A stretch of 64,000 nucleotides of DNA. It comes from Polyangiaceae bacterium. GTDB taxonomy: Bacteria > Myxococcota_A > Polyangia > Polyangiales > Polyangiaceae. The stretch is from contig JAHBVX010000018.1 of assembly GCA_019637295.1 (NCBI GenBank), positions 1 to 64,000 of the forward strand. Direction: 5' to 3'. The notes below the pieces were generated by a model. The model made no database searches. It saw nothing but the letters and a program-made list of their open reading frames with translations, and was not told the DNA's origin. The position numbers and the translations under genes are program-made. Positions 1-7,740 of this stretch are shown here, piece after piece (the stretch's first letter is position 1; each line of letters begins with the position of its first letter).

Positions 1-158
1 CCGCGTGAGCGCGCGGCACTCGCTCGTGCGCTCGAGCCGCCCGCAGCCGAGCGAGCATACGGCGCCAAGCGCGAGCCAGCAAAGCAATCTCATGGGCGCA
101 GACCTTAACCCTGTCCGCTCGCCGAGGTGAGCCGAGGCGCGGCGCATGCGCCAGCAGG

Positions 159-1553
159 TCACGGCTGGGGCGCGCCGAGGGAGGCGATGGACACCCGCAC
201 GATGCTGCTCACGCCGTTGGCGGTGCCGGGCACGTGCTGGACGTTGGCCCACACCTCGCCGTCGATCACCGCGAAGGGCTCGATCCAGCCCTTGTCCTTG
301 GGGGGCGGCATGTCGACCCAGTGTCCGTCGCTGATGCGCACGGCGCGCAGCGTGTCGATGTCCTTGCGGTACACCCACCAGCCCTCGCCGAAGGCGGTGT
401 CCACGAACTTGCCGCTCGCGCTCTCCACGACGCGCACGAGCTTGGGTTGAAACGCGGTCACCGGCTTCGTCAACGGGCTCGTCCACAGCTCCAGGACGCC
501 GGTGTCCGAGAGCTCTTGCCAGACGTAGTGGGAGCCGTCGGTCCTGAGCTTGGCCGCCCAAGCCGTCGGCTTGGTGTGGAGCACGTCCATGTCCCCGTTC
601 GCGCGGCGTACCGCGAACCCCGTGCTGGTGGGGCTGCCATACCGGGTGAAGACGACCTCGCTACCAACCACGATGGGCGAGTGCTGCTCGGAGACGTCCG
701 CGGGCTTCGGGACTTGTACGGGTTTGCCCGAGTACGGCCACACGTACACCTGCATGTTGAAGGCAGTCCACAGCGCCAGCACGCTCGAGGAGAAGCGGAC
801 ATGGTTTACCGTGAACAGCTCGAGTCCCGTCACGGACTTGTCCATGTCCAGGTACGTCGGAGCCGCGCCGAGCAACACCGGCAGATCGCCGTAGATGATG
901 CGGTGGGCGCGCTCACCCGGGACCACCGGATAGCCGAAGCGCGAGCTCACGCCACCGTCCTCGCCGAACGTCGAGTCCCCCACCGAACACCCGACGAGTG
1001 TGTCTGCAGCCCTCCAAACCGCGAGCGGCGTGGCGTCCAGCGCGAACACCGCCGCCACGTGGTCATACGTGCCCAGCATGAGCGCCGTGGAGAACCGCGT
1101 GACGCCGGCCTTGCGCTCGACATGGTTCAAGCCGCCGAGCTTGCTGTGTGCCACTGTCGCGCGCCCCGGTACCAACGTGGTGTCCAGCATCTGGCACCCC
1201 GTGACCCCGTTGCCGCAACCCACCCAGGGCGTCGCCGGGATCGCCTTCTCCGGATCCGTGGCCTGAAGGAAGTTGCACCCCGGCGGGTTCCAGGCCGGCG
1301 TCTTCCACACGGTAGGGTCCACGGGCCAGCCGCCGTCGGTCGCGCTGCCGCCGGTGCCGCCCGTAGGCGGCGTACCGCCGGTGCCGCCCGTGGTCCCGCC
1401 GGCGGCGCTGTCCCACTGCCAGCCTCCCGTGCCGCCCGTCGCGCTCCCTCCTCCGGCTGCGGCGTCGGCGGGCTTGGCCGGCGGCGACTCTCCGTCGCAC
1501 GCGGTGCAGCTCGCGAGCAGGCCCAGCGCGGCGGCGCGGATCAGTCGGATCAC
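159..1553 (-). CDS. Predicted surface lipoprotein, function unknown
   Basis: About 464 residues. A short basic N-terminus and a hydrophobic stretch end in a lipobox (LLASC, Cys about residue 16), so export and lipid anchoring are likely. A GGTGG-rich low-complexity linker follows to about residue 75, as in many myxobacterial surface lipoproteins. The remaining 390 residues are rich in short hydrophobic strands with W/Y and could form a beta-propeller, but no family is recognised. The start is taken as GTG 1553 because it overlaps the TGA of the upstream frame (GTGA), which suggests translational coupling; GTG 1565 is an in-frame alternative. It was probably the second gene of an operon whose first gene is now truncated. 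Confidence 0.7.
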   Translation of the reverse strand: MIRLIRAAALGLLASCTACDGESPPAKPADAAAGGGSATGGTGGWQWDSAAGGTTGGTGGTPPTGGTGGSATDGGWPVDPTVWKTPAWNPPGCNFLQATDPEKAIPATPWVGCGNGVTGCQMLDTTLVPGRATVAHSKLGGLNHVERKAGVTRFSTALMLGTYDHVAAVFALDATPLAVWRAADTLVGCSVGDSTFGEDGGVSSRFGYPVVPGERAHRIIYGDLPVLLGAAPTYLDMDKSVTGLELFTVNHVRFSSSVLALWTAFNMQVYVWPYSGKPVQVPKPADVSEQHSPIVVGSEVVFTRYGSPTSTGFAVRRANGDMDVLHTKPTAWAAKLRTDGSHYVWQELSDTGVLELWTSPLTKPVTAFQPKLVRVVESASGKFVDTAFGEGWWVYRKDIDTLRAVRISDGHWVDMPPPKDKGWIEPFAVIDGEVWANVQHVPGTANGVSSIVRVSIASLGAPQP

Positions 1554-2067
1554 TGCAGCGGCCACAAGAGCGGACCTCCGTGGGGTGGCGCGAGAGCGCT
1601 CACGGGCAGCTCGCGCACCTGCAGCGTATTGCCCGGCCCCGCTACGCCGATGCTGAGCGCGCGGCGCGTCAGGAACGGCGGCGCGGCCAGCGTTCCGCTC
1701 GCCTGCAGCCGGCCGATGGCGTGGGCCACCTGTCCGGTCACCGACAGCTTCGCGATGCGATAGCGACTCGGGTGGCTACGCGAGCCCGAGAGCAACAGCG
1801 CGCCGTCCTCGGTGGGCGTGAGGTACACCTCCGAGCCAAGCGCGCCGCCGCCGGCGATGGCGAGGCGCTTCACGACGCCGCTCAGGCCGATGCGATAGAG
1901 GTGGACCGCGCCCGCGCCGGGCCCGTGCTCTTTCCCGACCGCGAAGACCGCGTCGTGCTGGCTCAGGTACGTGAGCGCCAGGGGGTGCTCCGGGAGGTGC
2001 TGGCCGGCGAGCGGAGTCTCGCGCCACAGCTCGTAGACGTGCAGCCGCGCGTGGGGCTCGCCCGCGG
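1550..2067 (-). pseudogene. 5'-truncated propeller-like protein, C-terminal part only
   Basis: The minus frame reads as good protein (alternating V/L/Y strands, G turns, a SGSRSHPSRY-type segment) from the stop at 1550 back to about 2067, then hits a stop at 2081-2083. The only late start is GTG 1873, which would give 107 residues and cut the fold. The protein-like frame continuing upstream of any start, next to a fragment of an unrelated gene on the other strand at 2068, indicates loss of the 5' end by rearrangement. The content resembles the C-terminal blades of a beta-propeller, and it is coupled by GTGA to the downstream lipoprotein gene. The propeller assignment is inference. Confidence 0.5.
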
Positions 2068-2127
2068 CGCTTCGATCCCATCACCGGCGCGGGCGAAGTG
2101 GAAATCTGGATCCCGATCCGGCAGTGA
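2068..2127 (+). pseudogene. GyrI-like / effector-binding domain C-terminal remnant
   Basis: The plus frame reads RFDPITGAGEVEIWIPI and a stop at 2125-2127. The 'G-EVEIW-P' ending is the hallmark C-terminus of GyrI-like small-molecule-binding domains (AraC effector-binding family). Only about 19 residues survive. It starts where the minus-strand propeller remnant loses coherence, so the two broken genes meet at about 2065. Confidence 0.5.
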
Positions 2128-2134
2128 CCGGCGG

Positions 2135-2182
2135 GCGGCAGGGCGGCAGGGCGGCAGGGTGGCAGGGCGGCAGGGCGGCAGG
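2135..2182. repeat. 8-bp tandem repeat, six units
   Basis: Six head-to-tail copies of GCGGCAGG; the fourth has GT in place of GC. It lies in non-coding DNA between the GyrI-like and HxlR remnants and is probably a slippage product. Confidence 0.85.
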
Positions 2183-2264
2183 GCGACACTGACGAGCCTA
2201 CACATCTCGCGTACCGCCCACGAGTGGACCAAACCCGATGTGGGCGTTGGCGCACTTGGCGTGA

Positions 2265-2450
2265 GGCCCGACGACGGAGAGGGCACAGGAAGGGTTGCGT
2301 CAGCTGGAGAGCGACGGCGTGGTGCGTCGGGAAGCCTTCGACGAGACGCCACCGCGCGTCGAGTACTCGCTCACGCCCGCGGGCGCCGAGCTGAACGACG
2401 CCACGCACCGCTTGTCGGAGTGGGGCACACGCTTCGCCCGCCCGAAGTGA
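2265..2450 (+). pseudogene. HxlR-type regulator, C-terminal remnant
   Basis: About 61 codons after an in-frame TGA at 2262, with no plausible start. The reading LRQLESDGVV, then PPRVEYSLTPAG and a helical end matches the wing and C-terminal helix of HxlR winged-helix regulators. The N-terminal half, including the conserved Cys and the first helices, is missing. It lies just upstream of the VOC/PadR operon and is a second decayed regulator in this 400-bp stretch. Confidence 0.65.
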
Positions 2451-2473
2451 GAGAGCGGCACGTGCAGCTGGAC

Positions 2474-2497
2474 ACACTAGTCAGAGTTGACTAGTGT
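2474..2497. promoter_or_regulatory. Palindromic operator of the VOC-PadR operon
   Basis: A perfect inverted repeat with 10-bp arms (ACACTAGTCA / TGACTAGTGT) around a 4-bp GAGT centre. It ends 6 bp before the GTG start at 2504, so a bound protein would block translation initiation or promoter clearance. The PadR protein encoded by the second gene of the operon is the obvious candidate ligand (autoregulation inferred). Confidence 0.7.
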
Positions 2498-2503
2498 TGC
2501 TGG

Positions 2504-3226
2504 GTGCCGACGACCACCATTCCGGTTCTGCCCTGCGTCGATGCCGAGAGCACCGAACACTTCTACACATCGCTCGGTTTCACCACGACGCACCGCCAGG
2601 ACCGTCCGTACCTGTATCTGGCCCTGACTCTCGACGACATCGACGTGCACTTCAAAGCAGCGTCACCGACACTCGCTGCCTCCGACGAGAACTCGGGAGG
2701 ATTCTTGACCATGGTCGACGACGTTGCGTCGTTCCACGTACGGTTCGTCGACGGTCTGCGTCGACGGATGGGTCGGGTGCCTGTGGTCGGCCTGCCACGT
2801 CTGACGCGGTTGCGCCCCGGACAGACTCGGTTCTGCATCTACGACCCTTCCGGCAACTGCATCGCCGTCATCAATCGGGGCGAACCCGATGTCGAGTACG
2901 GCGGCTCAACCCAACTCTCGGGCCTTGCCAGGGCCCACGACAACGTACGCATTTTTCGCGACTTCAAGAACGACGACGCCCTCGCAGCGCGCGCGCTCGA
3001 TACCGCTCTGCGTCGGCACGGCGGTACAGCGTCCCGGCTCGACCTCGCCCGCGCGGTGGCCGATCGAGCCGAACTCGCTGTTGCGCTCGGCGACCACGCC
3101 CAAGCCGCCGCCTCCCGCGCGGCGCTGACGGAGATGACCCTGACGGAAGACGAAGAGGCACAGCTGTCCTCCGAACTCGTCGCGTTGGAGCGCATCGAGG
3201 GCGGGATGTGCGGGCAAGCGGGATAG
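2504..3226 (+). CDS. VOC-family (glyoxalase/bleomycin-resistance-like) protein
   Basis: 240 residues. Residues 5-115 show the VOC pattern: a beta strand IPVLPCVD, helix ESTEHFYTSLGF, then DIDVHF, and a second module ending FCIYDPSGNCIAVIN. Family members bind a metal or sequester or convert small electrophiles and antibiotics; the substrate cannot be told. Residues 145-238 form a helical, Ala-rich tail that most single-module VOC proteins lack. The start is GTG 2504, just after the palindrome. Its TAG stop is followed directly by the ATG of the padR-like gene, so the two are coupled. Confidence 0.85.
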   Translation: MPTTTIPVLPCVDAESTEHFYTSLGFTTTHRQDRPYLYLALTLDDIDVHFKAASPTLAASDENSGGFLTMVDDVASFHVRFVDGLRRRMGRVPVVGLPRLTRLRPGQTRFCIYDPSGNCIAVINRGEPDVEYGGSTQLSGLARAHDNVRIFRDFKNDDALAARALDTALRRHGGTASRLDLARAVADRAELAVALGDHAQAAASRAALTEMTLTEDEEAQLSSELVALERIEGGMCGQAG

Positions 3227-3778
3227 ATGTCGACGGTCCGCCTGCTCGTTCTGGGTGTGGTGCGCGCCCGCGGCGAAGCGCACGGCTACGCGGTGCACCG
3301 CCAACTGATGAGCTGGCGCGTCGACACGTGGACAGCGGTCAAGCCGCCGTCCATCTATCACGCGGTCAAGCAGCTCGACCGCGAAGGAAAGCTTGTCACA
3401 CCGGGTCTGGCGACCAGCCCCAAGGGCCCGAACCGAGTGCTGTACCGGATCACGGAAGAGGGCCAGCGTGAGTACTTTGCTCTGCTGGAGGCGGCCCTAC
3501 GTAGCCCGGACATCGAGGAGTTCGGGGCGGGAATCGCCTTCATGCAGAGTCTGCCGCGGCGCCGGGTGCGGGAGCTGCTGACGGAGCAACTGGCGACCAC
3601 CCGCCAGATCGACGCAGACCTAGAGGAGATGAAGGCGCAGTGGCCCGATCCCGGCGCACCGCCGCACGCTCAACACCTACTGGAGTTGTGGCGAGGGGTG
3701 TTCCGGTCCAATGCGGAATGGGCGATGGATATGCGTGAGCGCCTGGCCGCGGGAGAGTTTTGCTTTGCCGAGGATTGA
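3227..3778 (+). CDS. PadR-family transcriptional regulator
   Basis: 183 residues. The N-terminal 85 residues form the PadR winged helix: LLVLGVVRARGEAHGYAVH, a recognition region with KPPSIYHAVKQLDREG, and a wing RVLYRITEEGQ. The C-terminal part is helical and Trp-containing and should mediate dimerisation. PadR proteins usually repress a neighbouring gene until a phenolic or drug ligand binds. The ATG follows the VOC stop with no spacing, so the two are co-transcribed, and the palindrome at 2474-2497 is the likely binding site. VOC-PadR pairs are common in Actinobacteria, so transfer is possible but not shown. Confidence 0.9.
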   Translation: MSTVRLLVLGVVRARGEAHGYAVHRQLMSWRVDTWTAVKPPSIYHAVKQLDREGKLVTPGLATSPKGPNRVLYRITEEGQREYFALLEAALRSPDIEEFGAGIAFMQSLPRRRVRELLTEQLATTRQIDADLEEMKAQWPDPGAPPHAQHLLELWRGVFRSNAEWAMDMRERLAAGEFCFAED

Positions 3779-3813
3779 ACTTGGAGTGACAGCCGGCGTG
3801 CCATCCCCGCGTC

Positions 3814-4845
3814 TCACGGCTGCTTCAGTTCGATGCCATCGATGTACATCTGGCGGCTACCCTGCGCGAAATCGTCGTCGCGAAGGCGCAGGCTGAAGCG
3901 CACTGCGGTGGTTCCGGTGGGCAGCTGCGCTGGGGTGTAGGTCATGGGCCCGGTGGTTTCGTGGGTGCCCACGGTGGCGTGGAACCAGGTGTTGGGCTGG
4001 GCGCCGGCGGTCCCTAGCCGCACGTCCCAGTCGGCGTTCTCGAGGTTGCCGGTCAAACGATTTGCAGTCGAGCTTGCGTCCACATCCGCCTGGCAGGTGC
4101 ACACATCGGCGTAGAACGTGGGGTTGGCGCGGACACGCAGGGCGTTCGAGACGGCCGTGACCTGCGGGTAGACGTAGTAGCTGAACGAGAGAGCCTTGGT
4201 CGGGTCGAGCTTGACGCAGCGATCGATGCGATTGTCTCCGAACGCGTTGCTCAAGGTCGAGAAGTTGAACACGTGCGTTCCGCTCTGCGCTGTGAAGCCA
4301 GTCGGCTGCGCGACGACGGCTTGCGCGGACGCGGTCACGACCTTCCACGCGCCCAGGATGTTGGTTGCCGTCCCCATGTTGGCGCCGACGGCGTACGTGC
4401 CCGCCAGACCGGTGAAGTTCTCGTTCACGAGGGTAGCGCCGAGGGTGCCGGTGTCGTTGCAACCCCCGCTGCCGCCCGAGCCCGCAGCCCCTGCGCTGCC
4501 TGCCGAACCGCCGCTGCCTGCCGAACCGCCGCTGCCTGCCGAACCCGCTACCCCGCCCATTCCCGCTGCACCGCCCATTCCGGCTGTGCCGCCGGAGCTG
4601 GTGCCGCCGGAACTGGTGCCGCCGGAGCTGGTGCCGCCGGAGCTCGTGCCACCGGAGCTTGTGCCACCGGAGCTCGTGCCACCGGAGCTCGTGCCACCGG
4701 AGCTCGTGCCGCCGCTCGAGACTCCGCCCGTGGCGCCACCGCCGCTACCGCCGCCGGGGCTGTCGTCGTCTCCCCCGCAGGCCACCAGGGCCAGGGCTGC
4801 GAGTGAAGGAAGCAGAAATCGGGTAGCGCTGAAGGAGTGGGACAT
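3814..4845 (-). CDS. Lipoprotein with TSSGG linker and jelly-roll-like domain (paralogue 1)
   Basis: 343 residues. The signal peptide ends in a lipobox (LALVAC, Cys about 23). Residues 30-130 are low complexity: eight TSSGG units, then GM-GG and AGSGGSG units that would extend the domain from the membrane. Residues 135-343 form a beta-rich domain opening with LVNENFTGLAGTY and ending FAQGSRQMYIDGIEL, resembling carbohydrate-binding jelly rolls. Two Cys pairs (RC.., CTC) are conserved in the paralogue at 7741-8619; both share QSG..VF.F, NRIDRC/SRIDRC, RVR.NP.FYAD and the end of the domain. It lies downstream of the porin-like gene on the same strand. Ligand unknown. Confidence 0.75.
   Translation of the reverse strand: MSHSFSATRFLLPSLAALALVACGGDDDSPGGGSGGGATGGVSSGGTSSGGTSSGGTSSGGTSSGGTSSGGTSSGGTSSGGTSSGGTAGMGGAAGMGGVAGSAGSGGSAGSGGSAGSAGAAGSGGSGGCNDTGTLGATLVNENFTGLAGTYAVGANMGTATNILGAWKVVTASAQAVVAQPTGFTAQSGTHVFNFSTLSNAFGDNRIDRCVKLDPTKALSFSYYVYPQVTAVSNALRVRANPTFYADVCTCQADVDASSTANRLTGNLENADWDVRLGTAGAQPNTWFHATVGTHETTGPMTYTPAQLPTGTTAVRFSLRLRDDDFAQGSRQMYIDGIELKQP
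4588..4707. repeat. 15-bp tandem repeat encoding (TSSGG)8
   Basis: Eight 15-bp units inside the lipoprotein gene. The first units read GCCGCCGGAGCTGGT on the plus strand, with later units drifting to GCCACCGGAGCTCGT. The near-identity of neighbouring units implies recent expansion by slippage, so linker length may vary among strains. Confidence 0.9.
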
Positions 4846-4862
4846 GAGTTCCTCGTGGTGTC

Positions 4863-6092
4863 TCAGAAGCGGTGAAGCCCGCTAGCCTGTAGGGTGATGA
4901 GCAAAGAGTGAGTGAGGGAAGCCTCGGGTGCTCCGGGCAGCGGTCCCGCGGCGTCGCCGTAGCTCTCGCGCCGGTAAGCGGCGTGAAGGCGAAGTCGTCG
5001 GAGGTTGCGCTCGACGTACGGGAAGAGATCCGAGAAGACGCCCGCCGTCAGTCGAGTGACCGTCGCGTCTTCCACACTCGTGTCTTGATCGACTCGGTCG
5101 AACTTGAAGAGCAGCCCGAGGTACGGAGCGAGCAAGTGACCGCTCGCCCAAAAACCTAGAACCGTGGAGCGGCGTTCGGGTTGCCCCTCTACCCCTGTTG
5201 CGCGAACGTACTCGGCACCCGCGTAACCGTAGCGACTCGCGAAGGTGACGGCGCCCGCGGCGCGATGGTTCTGCACGCTGGCGACGCCCAGGGAGCCGTC
5301 GCGATAAGCCGCGTGCAGCGCGAGGGTGGTCGGCCCAGATGCGGACTCGAGCATGAGGGGTCGCACGGTGAGCATCACGGTGGAGTTCTTGCCCGTGTTC
5401 TGCTCACGCTGGGCTTGGCCCTCGCCGTTGACGTACTGGAGATCCAGCTCGACCATTCCGTTCAGCGCGCTTGCGGTGAGTGTGGCGCCCAGGTCCGAGC
5501 GATCGAAGAGCAGTCGGTCCGACGTCAACGCATCGATACCGCGAAGGTCGTAGCCTTTGCTCACCTGCTCGACCCAGCGCTCAGGGAGCAGTCCGACCCG
5601 CACGCCTACGTCGACAGGGCCCGCGTGCAGCGCGCCGTGGCCGTAGGCCTCGAGCATGCGCACCACCATGGAGTCCCCGTCGACGCCGATCAAGCTCTGC
5701 GGTCCCGCCGATCGGATGGCTTCGACGCCCCAGTTCACTCCGCCATCGATCAGCGCGCTGTGACGCCACACGAGCCCAAGCCCGGCGTCGGCTCGGTCCA
5801 GGTCGAACTCCGTGGCCGTGTCGCCGCCGACGCGGGCGTAGCGATAGCCGCCGATGGCCTCGGCGCGAAGCGTGGCGCAACTCGGAGAGTCGTCGGTGGT
5901 GGTGCAAGCTTGTCGCACCGGCCAGCGCTGGGGGACGCCAACGGAGTCCGTGGCTTTCGCTGCAGCCTCGGTGTCCTCGGCCTCCGGCTGCGTGACAGCA
6001 GCCGCTGGAGGTGCCGCAGCGCCGGGAACTGCCTGCGCGTTCGGCGCGCCAAACACCAGCGCAATCGCAGCGAGCCACGGGATCTGCATCAT
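4863..6092 (-). CDS. Porin-like outer-membrane beta-barrel protein
   Basis: 409 residues. A signal peptide (cleavage near AQA, residue 21) is followed by a Pro/Ala-rich stretch with one CTTTDDSPSC loop (about 63-72). From residue 75 to the end the sequence alternates polar and hydrophobic residues in strand-length segments and closes with an aromatic residue (LHRF), the usual C-terminal signal of outer-membrane barrels. The length suits a 14-18-strand barrel of the phosphate-selective porin (OprP) type; the exact family is not certain. Its start overlaps the DUF2252 stop by 4 bp (ATGA), so it is translated from that mRNA, and the TSSGG lipoprotein gene follows 17 bp downstream. Confidence 0.75.
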   Translation of the reverse strand: MMQIPWLAAIALVFGAPNAQAVPGAAAPPAAAVTQPEAEDTEAAAKATDSVGVPQRWPVRQACTTTDDSPSCATLRAEAIGGYRYARVGGDTATEFDLDRADAGLGLVWRHSALIDGGVNWGVEAIRSAGPQSLIGVDGDSMVVRMLEAYGHGALHAGPVDVGVRVGLLPERWVEQVSKGYDLRGIDALTSDRLLFDRSDLGATLTASALNGMVELDLQYVNGEGQAQREQNTGKNSTVMLTVRPLMLESASGPTTLALHAAYRDGSLGVASVQNHRAAGAVTFASRYGYAGAEYVRATGVEGQPERRSTVLGFWASGHLLAPYLGLLFKFDRVDQDTSVEDATVTRLTAGVFSDLFPYVERNLRRLRLHAAYRRESYGDAAGPLPGAPEASLTHSLLITLQASGLHRF

Positions 6093-7624
6093 GCTCTCCG
6101 GTACCCCAGACGAAAGCCACGTGCGTCGATCAGACGACGAAGACGCTCGCGGTCACCCAGAACCACTGGGGTGTAGCGCCGCACGAAGGACAGCGTCTCC
6201 CCCGCGAACCCGTCGACATCTCCACGGAGCGCGCTCGCAATGCGGGGACCTGCGAGGGAGCCTGACTGCGTGGGTGCGCGGGCGTGGCTGCGAGCGAGTA
6301 TCCGCCCCGCCAGCGCGGAGAACTCGAAGACGTCCGTCGCCGTCAGCTCGCCGTCGTGCAGACCTTCGGCCATGCGAACGATGGCAAAGTTGCGTTGGAA
6401 TCCGCTGCGTTCGCGCACACGAAAGCTCTGACTGCCCGCAGTTGCCCAGCCCAGCCATGGATCGGCGTCCACGACGCCCTGCAAGCGACGCTGCTGGCGG
6501 GCCACTCGCTCCGCATTGCTGGCGAAGGGCGCGTCGGGAAAGCGCTCGAGTCCGGGCAGCTGCGCCGCGTCGCTCACTTCCTTGAACTCGAGCAACACGG
6601 CCTCGTCTGGCTCCGGACCCACCCCATAGACCAGCACGTAGTACCGAGGGTTCGGATGGCTCGAGACCCCCGCGCCGAGACGTCTTCCAAAACCCACGAG
6701 CCGCGCCACGCCGGCGGGGATTAGGCTGGGTTCGATGAGAGTGGTGCGGTACTCCTCGAACAAGCCGCGCACCAGTTCCTGCTCCGCCTTCGAGATCGGC
6801 ACGACGGTGTCCGAGAACACGACTTTCTCGTGACCCCCGACGCGCACGGTCCGCTTCGGCGCGATGTCCTTGAAGGCGAGCGAGCGGACACCGTCGGCGA
6901 GCACGGTGTAGTCCCGCAGCCGGTCCTTCTGCTGGCCCCGCAGCGCAGCCCGCTCCAAGAGCTCGTCGGCGATGGCGCCCCAGCTCGACTGGTGATCGAC
7001 CAGGATACCGGGCTCTCCGCCGGCGATTCGCGCGACTTCCTCGGCGTAGGCGCGGACGCCCGCGTCCACGACCTGCTCTCGGTCGGCCTCCGCGGGCACG
7101 GCGCTGCTACCCGTGAGAGACAGATCGATACGCGCTTGTTCGACAGCCATCCACATCGACAGCGCGAAGCGGCGCACGTCGAGGAGGTAAGGACCGTAGG
7201 TCGCGCCGTCGAAGTCGCCGAAGTCTAGAGTCATGACGCCCGCGGCGGTGCGGTACGAGCTGAGGTTCTCCGGGTGCGGATCGCCGATGATGGCCACGGT
7301 TCGTGTGTCGGAGGTCAGGTAGTCGCTTCGTAGACGAGCAGCACCTCCAGGCAGCATGCAGTCCGCGTTGAACTGCGGGACGGTGCCGCGCACCAACGCG
7401 AACAGCGTCTCCGACATGACGGCGAATTTGCCCTCGGTCAGGTCGGTCTCTCGCTCCAGGAAGACTTGGTTGTCCAGCACAAGAGTGTGGTGCAGCCAGC
7501 GCGCGCGAGGGTCGTCCACTTCCGCGGCGCAAGCCGGGAGCGCTGCCAGCAGGCCAGTTGCCAGCAGGTCGCGTCGCGACAGTGCGGTGGCGGGCCTTCG
7601 CCCCGGGACCCTGCTGGTCTGCAT
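6089..7624 (-). CDS. Exported DUF2252 protein (kinase-like fold)
   Basis: 511 residues. The core shows DUF2252 motifs: FALVRGTVPQFNADC (about 90-105), IIGDPHPENL (about 130-140, like the catalytic loop of aminoglycoside-type kinases) and LDFGDFDGATYGPYLLDVRR (about 150-170). Function is unknown, though the fold is related to phosphotransferases. The N-terminus is unusual: SRRDLLATG followed by a hydrophobic run and LPAC looks like a Tat signal with a lipobox, so the protein should be exported folded and anchored. It is the first gene of a minus-strand group with the porin-like gene (4-bp overlap) and the TSSGG lipoprotein, and diverges from the second lipoprotein paralogue at 7741. Confidence 0.85.
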   Translation of the reverse strand: MQTSRVPGRRPATALSRRDLLATGLLAALPACAAEVDDPRARWLHHTLVLDNQVFLERETDLTEGKFAVMSETLFALVRGTVPQFNADCMLPGGAARLRSDYLTSDTRTVAIIGDPHPENLSSYRTAAGVMTLDFGDFDGATYGPYLLDVRRFALSMWMAVEQARIDLSLTGSSAVPAEADREQVVDAGVRAYAEEVARIAGGEPGILVDHQSSWGAIADELLERAALRGQQKDRLRDYTVLADGVRSLAFKDIAPKRTVRVGGHEKVVFSDTVVPISKAEQELVRGLFEEYRTTLIEPSLIPAGVARLVGFGRRLGAGVSSHPNPRYYVLVYGVGPEPDEAVLLEFKEVSDAAQLPGLERFPDAPFASNAERVARQQRRLQGVVDADPWLGWATAGSQSFRVRERSGFQRNFAIVRMAEGLHDGELTATDVFEFSALAGRILARSHARAPTQSGSLAGPRIASALRGDVDGFAGETLSFVRRYTPVVLGDRERLRRLIDARGFRLGYRRA

Positions 7625-7740
7625 GAAGTTGGCGGACAGTGCGGGAGGGTCATGACGGCACCGTTTCGGGTCTGCAACAAATCCCTGATCCGCCGACAGG
7701 GTCCGTGCTCGGCGGGCCCCGCTCCACTAGGAGGGGAGCC

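Noticed and set aside
1-158. Possible end of a gene on the plus strand (frame 1, stop near 109-111)
   Set aside because: Only about 36 codons, no recognisable motif, and no start in the window; may be real coding cut by the window edge, but unsupported.
1580-2494. 304-codon plus-strand frame
   Set aside because: It runs antisense to the propeller remnant and out of phase with the GyrI-like and HxlR-type remnants; Arg/Ala-rich composition.
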